A stretch of DNA of 64,000 nt from the NCBI GenBank assembly GCA_002353295.1, contig DEJG01000023.1, forward strand, positions 38,776 through 102,775. Direction: 5' to 3'. The stretch comes from Prevotella sp. UBA2754 (GTDB lineage Bacteria > Bacteroidota > Bacteroidia > Bacteroidales > Bacteroidaceae). Below, piece by piece: positions 7,580-15,636 of this stretch (position 1 is the first letter of the stretch; each line of letters starts with the position of its first letter). The notes below the pieces were generated by a model. The model was not told the origin of the DNA and did no database searches. It was given only the letters and a program-made list of their open reading frames with translations. The translations under genes and the position numbers were made by a program.

Positions 7580-9355
7580 ATGAAGAGACTTGTATTTATA
7601 TATATTGGAATTGTGATTGCTGTCTTGTCTGGCTGCAATGGCAGGAAGATGACAAACCAATTAGAGGCCATTAGCCAGATGGCAGATGTCAATCCAGACT
7701 CTGCACTCACAGCTTTGGCTAAATATGAAGGCGAGAAGCAGGAATGGAGTAAAGGCGACAGGATGTATTTTGAACTCGTCAAGATGAAATCGCAGAACAA
7801 GTCTGGGGTGAAAATCAAATCTGATTCGATTCTTCATGATGTTGTTACTTACTTTGATGGCAATGGGACTCCCAATGAGAAAATGCTCGCCTACTACCTT
7901 TTGGGAAGGTTTTACACGAACACAGAAGAAGCACCACAGGCTTTACAAACATATTACGATGCCATTGACAAGGCAGACACATTGGATTCCAAATGTGACT
8001 ACGGGACTTTGGCTGCTATTTATGGACAGATGGCGACTATTTTTCACCAACAAGATTTACCTAATGATGAAATTAATGCCGTAAGACATTATATAAAATA
8101 TATAGAAAAACTTGGAAATGAGACAGAATCTATTGTTGCAAGAAGCCAATTGATACGCCCCTATTACCTGTTAGGAGAAAAAGATATCGTTCTGCAGATA
8201 ATACAAAATACGTATCAAAGACTAACAGAACTTGGAGAAATTAAAAGAGCTGCAGGACTACTACTTCCATCTATTTATATATATATTGAACGTAATGAGC
8301 AACAAAAGGCAAAACAAATGATTGATGTCGCTGAGAAGGAATCCGGCTTATTTGATAATCAAGGAAATATTGCTCGGGGACGCGAGCACTACTATGTTAC
8401 AAAAGGCTTCTACGAGTTGGCTGTCAACCGATTAGACTCTGCTGAATATAATTTCCGTAAAGCCATTAAGTATGGATATCTTTCAGACGGATATAAAGGT
8501 CTGCTTTCTATTTATAGAGAAAAGCAAAATATTGATTCTGTTAACTACTTTTCCAGACAATACGAGACAGCCCAAGACTCTTTACATAACAAAATGCAGA
8601 CAAACGCCATCCATCAGATGTCGGCGCTCTATAACTATAGTCGCAGTCAAAAAGTAGCAGAACAAGAAAGAGAAAAGGCTCAAGACAGATTATATCTGCT
8701 TAGTATCATTTCTTTTGCAACAATAATTTTATTAATGGCTGTTATTGTTGTTGCTTGGCTTTACAGAAAGAATCAGAAAGAAAAAAAGGCAAGAATTGCA
8801 GAACTGGAAGAAACGCTAAATAGCGCAAGACTTCAAAGAAATACTATTCTGGAGGAATTAAGGATTCTGAAAGAAAAAGACTATGAGAGCATTATTGCGA
8901 TTAAGGAAAAACAAGAGCAAGAACTAACTAAAAGAATCGAAATTTTAGAGGCAGAAAACACGAAAAACAAGAATACAGATGCTATAAACCGCATTGATCA
9001 TCTTGATAATTTTCTCGATAGCGCCATCGCTCAACAATTCGTAAAGAAAGCTACTGACAAATCGGAGAGGATTAAGCCTACAGAGTCAGAATGGAACTTA
9101 TTGACATCTCAATTCAGCAAAGACATCCCTGTTACGTATAAGTCTTTTGGCCAAGGGAAACCTTTGTCACAATTAGAGCAGCGAATATGTATTCTGCTTA
9201 TTCTTGACATCCCAGAAAAGGTCATATCGCTTATGACAGATTCTTATGCCTCAACGATATCGAATGCCAAAGCACGTGCCAATGACAAGCTTTACGGAAA
9301 GAAAGATGCTCATTCGCTTAGAAACAACCTGATAAACGGGCTTAAACGCTTTTGA
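7580..9355 (+). CDS. Membrane-spanning TPR regulator with cytoplasmic LuxR-like HTH
   Basis: A 591-residue protein with an apparent one-polypeptide sensor-regulator layout. It begins with a lipoprotein-type signal (MKRLVFIYIG, lipobox LSGC with Cys19), followed by a helical region of tetratricopeptide type to about residue 360. A transmembrane helix lies at about 371-395, then a charged coiled coil to about 470. The C-terminal part (about 529-575, starting LSQLEQRICILL) resembles a LuxR/NarL helix-turn-helix. Proteins with this order occur in Prevotella and Bacteroides; their ligands are not established. It lies directly upstream of a TlpA-like gene it may control. The frame also has an ATG at 7568; 7580 is preferred because it gives a clean signal peptide, though 7568 could serve as a leaderless start. 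Codon use is more AT-rich than in the neighbours. Confidence 0.8.
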   Translation: MKRLVFIYIGIVIAVLSGCNGRKMTNQLEAISQMADVNPDSALTALAKYEGEKQEWSKGDRMYFELVKMKSQNKSGVKIKSDSILHDVVTYFDGNGTPNEKMLAYYLLGRFYTNTEEAPQALQTYYDAIDKADTLDSKCDYGTLAAIYGQMATIFHQQDLPNDEINAVRHYIKYIEKLGNETESIVARSQLIRPYYLLGEKDIVLQIIQNTYQRLTELGEIKRAAGLLLPSIYIYIERNEQQKAKQMIDVAEKESGLFDNQGNIARGREHYYVTKGFYELAVNRLDSAEYNFRKAIKYGYLSDGYKGLLSIYREKQNIDSVNYFSRQYETAQDSLHNKMQTNAIHQMSALYNYSRSQKVAEQEREKAQDRLYLLSIISFATIILLMAVIVVAWLYRKNQKEKKARIAELEETLNSARLQRNTILEELRILKEKDYESIIAIKEKQEQELTKRIEILEAENTKNKNTDAINRIDHLDNFLDSAIAQQFVKKATDKSERIKPTESEWNLLTSQFSKDIPVTYKSFGQGKPLSQLEQRICILLILDIPEKVISLMTDSYASTISNAKARANDKLYGKKDAHSLRNNLINGLKRF

Positions 9356-9441
9356 CGAATTTTGACGAATAATTTACGTAACCCGTTGTGCTATAACAGG
9401 TTTGTGGGCTAATCATTTATTTCCCAACGAATTTTGACGAA
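9355..9441 (+). repeat. Repeated ACGAATTTTGACGAA elements upstream of the thioredoxin gene
   Basis: The 15-mer ACGAATTTTGACGAA occurs exactly at 9355-9369 and 9427-9441. The core TTTGACGAA occurs a third time at 9351-9359, overlapping the preceding stop codon. The second copy ends 20 bp before the -33 box of the next promoter, a typical activator position. The rest of the 157-bp gap shows nothing else recognisable. Confidence 0.65.
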
Positions 9442-9460
9442 CTAAAATCGCTTCTGTTTT

Positions 9461-9491
9461 TTTGCAGGATACTATTGCTAAAATACCTTTG
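9461..9491 (+). promoter_or_regulatory. Promoter of the TlpA-like gene
   Basis: TTTG at 9461-9464, 19-bp spacer, TACCTTTG at 9484-9491. It places the transcription start near 9496, just before the ATG at 9513, and rules out the upstream in-frame ATG at 9462. Confidence 0.75.
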
Positions 9492-9512
9492 CATGAAAAA
9501 CAGACAGGAAAT

Positions 9513-10766
9513 ATGCTCAGAATTTCTCTTTTATTATGCTTTGCACTGCACATAGGCATAAATTATGGCCAAACTGTTAAATCTAATGTAGAACTAACAA
9601 TCCGTGTAAGTCCATTTATCAACACAACAGAACAAATGCTCTATGTGTATCAGTTAAATGGCAACATATATTCTATTGATGATTCTATAAGGATTGAGCC
9701 TGGCTGTGACAAGTATGTTGTACATGCCAATGTTCCCTATGAAACAGCAATTCGGCTACTTTTCTCTAAACGTGGACCTCTCCACATGCAAGTTTTGGCG
9801 CGTCCTAAGGACAAAATAACATTAGAAATTACCGAAGAGGACCAAAAGGTTGGAATATCCAATAAACGACTACTTAAAGGCACACCACATCACGATGCCT
9901 TTGTTGACTTTTGGAAAACCATCTATTCCATTGGTGATAAGAGGCGAAAAGCAGAAAAAGCATTAACAGTTTATGGCATACCGGCAGAAGAAAAAAAGCA
10001 ATTGCAAGCTATTGTAGATTCATGCAATAAGACTGAAACTGACTTCGAGCGGAGTATTATCACATCTTCATTATCACCGTATGTAATCTGTACAGCACTG
10101 AACCTGATTAATAAAAACATCCCATCGGAGGAGTATATCAACCTTGTAAAGACCGCCTACCATCGCTTTCCAACTTACTATCCTTTACAGATGGAACATA
10201 GTGGTGGAAAATGGCCTTCTGCCGATGAGAACTCTGCAAAAGTAAGGCAGATTATCAGAAGTGTAGAACGAACTCGGATTATGCAGAGTCAGATTAATGT
10301 AGCTAAGGGAGATACTTTGGCAATTGGGCAGAAGTTGGATTTGACATTAATTGACAGTATTGGTAACAAGCACCATCTTACGTCCTTTGCAGGAAAGTAT
10401 GTGTTATTGGAGTTGTGGGCTTCATGGTGTCTGCCCTGCATTCAGGCAATGCCAAATATCATTTATGCTCAAAAGGTGTTTGCTAATGATTTTGTGTGCT
10501 GTGCAATTACTATTGACAAAGATGTTTATGCTTGGAAGCGCGCTATCAAGAGAGAAGGTTTACAGACGCTGCACCATTTCAAAGGTACAGATGAGAATGG
10601 AGAGATTTTCACAGAACTAAAACGTCTGATAGCAAAAGGGACTATCCCTCAAAATTATCTTCTTGATCGTGAAGGCAAGATTATTGCCATCAACATCTAT
10701 GGCGAGGAACTTATCAAGAAATTCGAAGAATTAACAAAGGAAACCGCAGGAAAAAGTGAAAAATGA
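9513..10766 (+). CDS. Secreted TlpA/ResA-like thioredoxin with N-terminal DUF4369-like region
   Basis: 417 residues. The N-terminus MLRISLLLCFALHIG is a signal peptide, so the protein is exported. A beta-rich N-terminal part of DUF4369 type (about residues 25-115) is followed by a helical linker and a C-terminal thioredoxin fold. The redox pair is C306-L-P-C309 in WASWCLPC, and a cis-Pro-like segment GTIPQNYL follows. Family members reduce or isomerise periplasmic disulfides, or handle peroxide; which applies here cannot be told. The start at 9513 is preferred because the frame's earlier ATG (9462) precedes the promoter. The gene overlaps the following small membrane protein by 4 bases, and the HTH regulator lies just upstream. 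Confidence 0.85.
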   Translation: MLRISLLLCFALHIGINYGQTVKSNVELTIRVSPFINTTEQMLYVYQLNGNIYSIDDSIRIEPGCDKYVVHANVPYETAIRLLFSKRGPLHMQVLARPKDKITLEITEEDQKVGISNKRLLKGTPHHDAFVDFWKTIYSIGDKRRKAEKALTVYGIPAEEKKQLQAIVDSCNKTETDFERSIITSSLSPYVICTALNLINKNIPSEEYINLVKTAYHRFPTYYPLQMEHSGGKWPSADENSAKVRQIIRSVERTRIMQSQINVAKGDTLAIGQKLDLTLIDSIGNKHHLTSFAGKYVLLELWASWCLPCIQAMPNIIYAQKVFANDFVCCAITIDKDVYAWKRAIKREGLQTLHHFKGTDENGEIFTELKRLIAKGTIPQNYLLDREGKIIAINIYGEELIKKFEELTKETAGKSEK

Positions 10767-10972
10767 AAATAACAAGAATAATTTTTATCATTGCAGGAAT
10801 ATCTTTGTTTAGGATATCTTTTGCCTTTTTCTCAAGCAGTCAGTTTTATGATTTCTTTATAAGGCACACTTCATTTTGTGCTGCCCTAATAAGTGTATTA
10901 TTACTATTATTATATACATGTATTGTGGGTATAATAGGATTCTCAAATGAACTTAGAAAACGAAGGAGTTGA
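10763..10972 (+). CDS. Small membrane protein, 69 aa, unknown function
   Basis: Two hydrophobic segments, at about residues 4-26 and 36-58, with a basic C-terminal end (NELRKRRS). Its ATG overlaps the thioredoxin stop codon (ATGA), which supports it as a real, translationally coupled gene. No family is recognised. The position suggests a membrane partner of the TlpA-like protein, but that is inference. Base composition is strongly AT-rich, like the two genes before it. Confidence 0.65.
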   Translation: MKITRIIFIIAGISLFRISFAFFSSSQFYDFFIRHTSFCAALISVLLLLLYTCIVGIIGFSNELRKRRS

Positions 10973-11240
10973 TGTCAGGGAACTGGTCCGTGTACTTTTC
11001 GTTTTAAGACGACCCGAGGGAAACGGTTAGCTGCCTCGGGCCGTCTATTCGTACGCCTGGAGCCGTCCAACCGTCCGACTCAACGACTCTTCCTTTTTTA
11101 ACTAAGCCAACTTCCCTATTGAGTCGATTCATTCTCCGTTTTGATTAGTGAAAGTTGCCGGCATCCTATCTGTGTTGTCAAGTAGGCATGCAAGCTTTTC
11201 CGTTAATTATTTAGAATTGGGGACTTCAGAAATTCTGCCG
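10973..11240. other. Non-coding stretch with a GC-rich hairpin
   Basis: No open frame of note. A stem-loop is formed by GACGACCCGAGG (11008-11019) and CCTCGGGCCGTC (11034-11045): 7 bp, one mismatch, then 4 bp, with a 14-base loop. It is not followed by a clear T-run, so it is not a textbook terminator. Three CCGTC-containing pentamers follow (11041, 11063, 11071). A weaker 8-bp inverted repeat, CGACTCAA (11076-11083) / TTGAGTCG (11119-11126), encloses a T-run at 11094-11099. The GC-rich patch contrasts with the AT-rich genes upstream. Confidence 0.5.
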
Positions 11241-11304
11241 CACGAGAAAACCTGAATATTATTTGGTTTTCTTCTCACTTATTCGTACTTTTGCACGATG
11301 TATC
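11241..11304 (+). repeat. 64-bp promoter-bearing direct repeat, copy 2
   Basis: 63 of 64 bases match 7511-7574, including the promoter and the dyad over the -33 box. Together the two copies bracket the regulator, thioredoxin and small membrane protein genes. Confidence 0.9.
11262..11293 (+). promoter_or_regulatory. Promoter of the anchored-protein/deacylase operon
   Basis: TTTG at 11262-11265, 20-bp spacer, TACTTTTG at 11286-11293. The start codon at 11321 is 27 bases downstream. A 9-codon frame ATG...TGA (11298-11324) begins near the expected transcript start and its stop overlaps that start codon. Confidence 0.75.
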
Positions 11305-11320
11305 CCAATAAGATAAAGCT

Positions 11321-12100
11321 ATGAACATTAAATTGCATACACCTAAAAGTCTGAAAGCAGGTAGCGGCCTTTCAACTGTCAAACAATTCGTGCTGTCGCT
11401 GGTGGCTACCACCATCTCCATCATCCTCACCTTCGGTACCGCTGCATGGGTGGACAACATGAAAAAAGAGAAGGAAAGACATGAGATGGTGATGATGATT
11501 CTCTACGACATTTCCGGCTCTATCAAGGATATAGAGAAAGCCGACTCTGTGTATCGTGAAGGATTCGAGAAACAAATTCAGGTAGCTGCACAACCTGAAC
11601 TGCTAACTGAAAATCCCTTTATGTTCACTATGCATTTCCCTCAACTGCATTATACGGAGACCGTCGAAAATATATTCTCTTCTAATATTGAAACCATCAA
11701 TACGTTGGGCAACGTACTCTTTGCGGAGAATGTATCGACCATCTATCAGGAACGGAGGGATCTGAAGGTAAACACGGTTGAGAAATTCAGAGAAGACTTT
11801 GCTGCTAATGGTGTTCCGTCGAAATATGATGATGTGGCGAGTCTTAACTTTCTAAGCTGCATCAGTGCGTGCACCATGAGCCTGCACGTCATGAAGGAGA
11901 AGTTTGAGCAATGCAAACAGATGATGGGCGTGAGTGACGAAGAATTGGAAGTGTATCGCCAGAAACGCATCAATATGGAACAAACTGCTAAGCGTGACAG
12001 TATCAATAATGCACAAGTGGAGGAAGTGCTTCAGAATGCAAAACGACTGAAAGCCGCAGAAGAGAAAGGACGCGAACTATTAAGGAAACCTGGAATATGA
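11321..12100 (+). CDS. Membrane-anchored protein of unknown function
   Basis: 259 residues. One hydrophobic helix lies at about residues 21-43 after a short basic N-terminus, so the protein is probably anchored in the inner membrane with the remainder outside. The rest is helical and charged, with a likely coiled coil at the end (LQNAKRLKAAEEKGRELLR). I recognise no domain. It is expressed from the second copy of the duplicated promoter and overlaps the M20 deacylase gene by 4 bases (ATGA), so the two are translated together. Confidence 0.75.
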   Translation: MNIKLHTPKSLKAGSGLSTVKQFVLSLVATTISIILTFGTAAWVDNMKKEKERHEMVMMILYDISGSIKDIEKADSVYREGFEKQIQVAAQPELLTENPFMFTMHFPQLHYTETVENIFSSNIETINTLGNVLFAENVSTIYQERRDLKVNTVEKFREDFAANGVPSKYDDVASLNFLSCISACTMSLHVMKEKFEQCKQMMGVSDEELEVYRQKRINMEQTAKRDSINNAQVEEVLQNAKRLKAAEEKGRELLRKPGI

Positions 12101-13152
12101 GCTACAAACGATATACCAAAGAGGCAGTAGAACTGCTGAAGGAACTAATCAGCACGCCCTCCATCAGCCGCGACGAAAAGGCTGCTGCTGACTTGCTGCA
12201 ACGGAAGATAAAGGAATGGGGACTGCCCTGCAAGCGCATCGGCAACAACCTGATAGTGGCAAAACGACTGAGTAAGCGGAAACCTACACTGCTGCTGAAT
12301 GCTCATATCGACACGGTGAAACCTGTAGCTACATGGACACGCGACCCCTTTACGCCTACCATTGAGGATGGGAAACTCTATGGATTAGGCGCTAACGACT
12401 GCGGAGGCGGATTGGTGAGCCTGTTGCAGGCATATCGTATTCTGACGGAGAAGAAAGAATCACCTTATAATATCATATACGTGGCTTCGTGCGAGGAGGA
12501 GGTCAGCGGACAGAACGGTTTTTCACTGGTGCTGCCAGAGCTGCCCCCCATCGATTATGCTATTGTGGGCGAGCCTACAGGCATGAATCCGGCTATTGCC
12601 GAAAAGGGACTGATGGTGATTGACGGTGTGGCGCACGGCAAGAGTGGACATGCCGCACGCAACGAGGGTGTGAATGCCATCTACGAGGCTTTGGACGATT
12701 TCAACTGGCTGAAAAACTACCAATTTCGCAAGGTAAGCCCGCTGTTGGGCGAGACGAGAGCCACCATTACCGTAGTACATGCCGGTACGCAGCATAACGT
12801 GATACCCGACAAGCTGGAATTTGTCATTGACGTGCGCACCAACGAATACTATCAGAACGAATACCTTTTTGCCTTCCTGCAGAAACACATGAAGAGCGAA
12901 CTGAAGGCTCGCTCCTTCCGTCTGCACTCCTCGTCATTCCCGGAGGACCATCCGCTGATTAAGAAGTGTAAGCGAATGAGGATGAAACCCTATGGTTCGC
13001 CTACCCTTTCCGACCAAGCGCTGATGCCCTTCCCTTCGTTCAAATTAGGTCCAGGAGAGTCCTGTCGCAGCCATACTGCCGACGAATTCATAGGTATTGA
13101 TGAAATAGAAAAGGCTATCAATACGTATGTAAAACTAATTAATGAGAAATGA
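12097..13152 (+). CDS. argE: M20 family metallohydrolase, probable N-acyl-ornithine deacylase
   Basis: 351 residues. A di-zinc amidohydrolase that would release ornithine or citrulline from its acyl form. Metal ligands are visible: H70 in NAHIDTV, D101 in GANDCGG, the EEE at 133-135 (catalytic base and ligand), D/E in VGEPTG, and the C-terminal His in SHTADEF. The central dimerisation domain is present (GKSGHAARNEGVNA). The arginine pathway at 1760 uses succinylated intermediates, so a succinyl- or acetyl-ornithine/citrulline deacylase is most likely. DapE (succinyl-diaminopimelate) is the main alternative. The N-terminus overlaps the preceding gene. Confidence 0.8.
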   Translation: MSYKRYTKEAVELLKELISTPSISRDEKAAADLLQRKIKEWGLPCKRIGNNLIVAKRLSKRKPTLLLNAHIDTVKPVATWTRDPFTPTIEDGKLYGLGANDCGGGLVSLLQAYRILTEKKESPYNIIYVASCEEEVSGQNGFSLVLPELPPIDYAIVGEPTGMNPAIAEKGLMVIDGVAHGKSGHAARNEGVNAIYEALDDFNWLKNYQFRKVSPLLGETRATITVVHAGTQHNVIPDKLEFVIDVRTNEYYQNEYLFAFLQKHMKSELKARSFRLHSSSFPEDHPLIKKCKRMRMKPYGSPTLSDQALMPFPSFKLGPGESCRSHTADEFIGIDEIEKAINTYVKLINEK

Positions 13153-13164
13153 TATTCCTCATTT

Positions 13165-13177
13165 GGCGCGTAGCGCC
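13165..13177. terminator. Short GC hairpin between convergent genes
   Basis: GGCGC-GTA-GCGCC, a perfect 5-bp stem followed by TTTAT on the + strand and AAAT on the other. It lies between the deacylase stop and the end of the convergent EnvC-like gene. It could end both transcripts weakly. Confidence 0.4.
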
Positions 13178-13178
13178 T

Positions 13179-14780
13179 TTATCTTCCCAGCCATGATTCT
13201 GGATTGAGCTTAGCTGTCTCACGGCGAAGCTGGAACTGGAGGATATCATCCTGTCCGATGCGGCCTAAGGACTGACGTGTAGAGACCTTCTGTCCACGAT
13301 GCACGTTGACGGAAGCCAGATTGCAATAGACAGAAATATAGCTACCATGACGAACCATCACCACCATGGTGCCTCCAAAACTGAAGACTGCACTCACCTC
13401 GCCATCGAAGATGGAACGAGCCTGAGCTCCTGACTGTCCTTTGATATTGATACCCTTATTGTCGAGTGTTACGTTATGCAATCCCTCAACATTATACTGC
13501 CCGAAATGGCTGACAATGCGATAAGGACCAGTGATAGGCATAGGAAGACGACCGCGATTGCTCTCGAAATTACCACTCAAACGGCGGTCTTCAGAACTCA
13601 TAGAATAATCCAAACTCTCAACATTCTTCTTTGCCGCAGCAATCTCCTTGGCATGTTCGCGAGCTTCTGATTCGGCACGGCGCTCTGCTGCCAGACGGGC
13701 TGCCTCTGCCTCACGAGCCTGTCGCTCAGCCTCCTCACGGGCTTTCTTGTTACGAGCAGCACGGGCTTCAGCCTTTGCCTTCTCTTCCCTTGCCTTTGCC
13801 TCGGCAATTCGACGAGCATTTTCTTTGGCTATCCGTTCAGCCTCAGCCTTCTTGCGAGCTAACTCTGCTGCACGTTTTTTAGCTGCCTCTGCCTCAGCCT
13901 TGCGCTTGGCTTCAGCAGCAGCACGAGCCTTCTGGCGTGCCACTTCCTCGGCTATCAAACGGTCAATCTGGGCATTGAGGGCTGCGTCTTTCTTCTTCTG
14001 CTGAGCAATGACATTCTGGATTTCCTTCTGTTTCTTCTGCAATCCAGAAACCACGTTCTTCTGCTCGGTCTGTTTGCCCTCCAAAGAACGGCGCTCGCTC
14101 TCGCCTCTAGCCAAGAGCTGTTTCTTATTGTCACGCGCTGCCAGAAGTTCTACTTGCTTAGCATTCACTTCTGCCTGCTTCACTTTTACATCCTCACCTT
14201 GGGAACGCTGGTAAGAGGCATATTCCCGCATGAAACGCATACGACGGATCATTTGAGAGAAACTGGTAGCACTGAAAATAAACATCAGTTTGCTCTGCAT
14301 CGACTGGTTGCGATGCATGTAACGCATGGACTTAACATATCTCTGTTTGCACTCTTCGAGTTCGCTTTTTAGCTGTGCAATCTCCGTATTAAGCACCTCA
14401 ACTTCAACATCGAGTGAAGAGATATCTTTACGAATAGTATCTATCGTACGTCGCTTTTGTGCAATCTCCGTATTGAGCATCATCAGATTTTGCAAACGTT
14501 TCTTCACATCCAACTCGTTGGAGCGTAGCCGTTGTTCTTGCTCTTTTATCTTCTGCTGGATTTTCTGTCGTTGGTTTTGTAAACTCTGTACAGAGACTGG
14601 CTGTGCTGTCGACTTCTTTCTAGAATTGGTCGACTTCTTTGTTGTTTGTCTTTTGGGGGTTGTCTTTTTCTTAGCGACAACAGCGGTCTTCCCCTTTCCC
14701 CTAGTCGCCGTACGTTTTTGTTGTGCGTACGGTGTAAGGACAAAGGAGAATAGCAATAATATAATACCTATTCGCTTCAT
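13179..14780 (-). CDS. envC: EnvC-like murein hydrolase activator (degenerate M23 domain)
   Basis: 533 residues: signal peptide (MKRIGIILLLFSFVLTPYAQ), a Lys/Thr-rich linker, and a long coiled coil at about 55-390 rich in Ala, Arg, Lys and Glu. The C-terminal LytM/M23 domain starts near LPMPITGPYRIVSHFG. Zinc ligands of active M23 peptidases are missing: the HxGxD region reads NKGINI and the final HxH reads LQFQL. That is the pattern of EnvC/NlpD-type proteins, which do not cut peptidoglycan but activate amidases at the septum. It is the third gene of a minus-strand set after the TPR protein and DUF4292 lipoprotein, 7 bases downstream of the latter. Confidence 0.88.
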   Translation of the reverse strand: MKRIGIILLLFSFVLTPYAQQKRTATRGKGKTAVVAKKKTTPKRQTTKKSTNSRKKSTAQPVSVQSLQNQRQKIQQKIKEQEQRLRSNELDVKKRLQNLMMLNTEIAQKRRTIDTIRKDISSLDVEVEVLNTEIAQLKSELEECKQRYVKSMRYMHRNQSMQSKLMFIFSATSFSQMIRRMRFMREYASYQRSQGEDVKVKQAEVNAKQVELLAARDNKKQLLARGESERRSLEGKQTEQKNVVSGLQKKQKEIQNVIAQQKKKDAALNAQIDRLIAEEVARQKARAAAEAKRKAEAEAAKKRAAELARKKAEAERIAKENARRIAEAKAREEKAKAEARAARNKKAREEAERQAREAEAARLAAERRAESEAREHAKEIAAAKKNVESLDYSMSSEDRRLSGNFESNRGRLPMPITGPYRIVSHFGQYNVEGLHNVTLDNKGINIKGQSGAQARSIFDGEVSAVFSFGGTMVVMVRHGSYISVYCNLASVNVHRGQKVSTRQSLGRIGQDDILQFQLRRETAKLNPESWLGR

Positions 14781-14787
14781 TCAAATA

Positions 14788-15636
14788 TTACAGAGCCATA
14801 AAACGACGAAGGATCTCATCGACAGAAACTTCACGATACTTACCAGAAATCTCTGTACGAGTCTCCCATTCTTCATCATTTCCGAGATAATTAAAATTCA
14901 TTCCCATCTTGACTGACTTATCTGGGGTATTGAACAGGATGCGGTGTGTATGTGGGAATTGACGTTTACCGTTCTGTCGAAAATCCTCATAGTCCCAATT
15001 CAACTGATAATTACCACGGATTTTGTCTTCGTACATAATATTAGCCATCTTTATCAAGGCACCATCCTTGTCGGCTAACCAACGATAGGAAAGTTTTCCA
15101 TTCTCCATGGAGATGATGGCATCCTCACCAACAAGATCTGTTTCATAGGCATTGAGCAATTCGTCAGTCACCTTGGATTTGCCTGGCTGGAAAAGTTCGT
15201 TCCAGAACAAAGACTGGAGTGAATAGAAATTCAAGCCGCTGTTGCGCATAAAGTCCAACTGATTATAATTTGCCTTGATGAACTGCTTGTTGATACGATC
15301 CATGATCAAAACGTAGTCCTTGGTGAATTCCAATCGACCAGCTTCAACGAAACCAAAAGCCATCAACTGGAGACGGATTACATCGTCACGCTTCATCTTC
15401 AGATTTCCCGTAAGAGTCAGCTGCTGATTACCCACCTCAACAGAGAACTTCACCTTAGAGGTAATGAACTTAGCATACTGTGCATTGTCATTCACTTTCT
15501 GCAAGAACTGCTGTGCCTTCAGGGTCGTAGGCGATGGAGCCTTAGTTTCCTGCACTGCTTTTTTCTTTGTGCCGCATGCCGCCAACATCAGAGGCAGAAC
15601 CAAAACGGCAAGTTTCATAATACTTGATGGTTTCAT
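14788..15636 (-). CDS. DUF4292 lipoprotein
   Basis: 282 residues. The N-terminus has a lipoprotein signal ending in the lipobox LAAC (MKLAVLVLPLMLAAC), so the mature protein is lipid-anchored, probably in the outer membrane. The body is beta-rich and matches the Bacteroidota family DUF4292, which I recall as having a LolA/LolB-like lipid-binding fold; the role in lipoprotein handling is an inference from that fold. The ATG overlaps the stop codon of the TPR gene by 4 bases and the EnvC-like gene follows directly. Confidence 0.82.
   Translation of the reverse strand: MKPSSIMKLAVLVLPLMLAACGTKKKAVQETKAPSPTTLKAQQFLQKVNDNAQYAKFITSKVKFSVEVGNQQLTLTGNLKMKRDDVIRLQLMAFGFVEAGRLEFTKDYVLIMDRINKQFIKANYNQLDFMRNSGLNFYSLQSLFWNELFQPGKSKVTDELLNAYETDLVGEDAIISMENGKLSYRWLADKDGALIKMANIMYEDKIRGNYQLNWDYEDFRQNGKRQFPHTHRILFNTPDKSVKMGMNFNYLGNDEEWETRTEISGKYREVSVDEILRRFMAL

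Noticed and set aside
9462..9512. Longer N-terminus for the TlpA-like protein
   Set aside because: The upstream ATG lies inside the promoter (-33 at 9461), and the signal peptide begins at 9513.
7511..11304. Composite transposon with 64-bp direct repeats as ends
   Set aside because: No transposase or inverted terminal repeats between the copies, and the repeat is a working promoter. Kept only as a duplication or insertion finding.
13598..14004. Several overlapping frames rich in Ala/Arg/Ser on both strands
   Set aside because: They mirror the low-complexity coiled coil of the EnvC-like protein.
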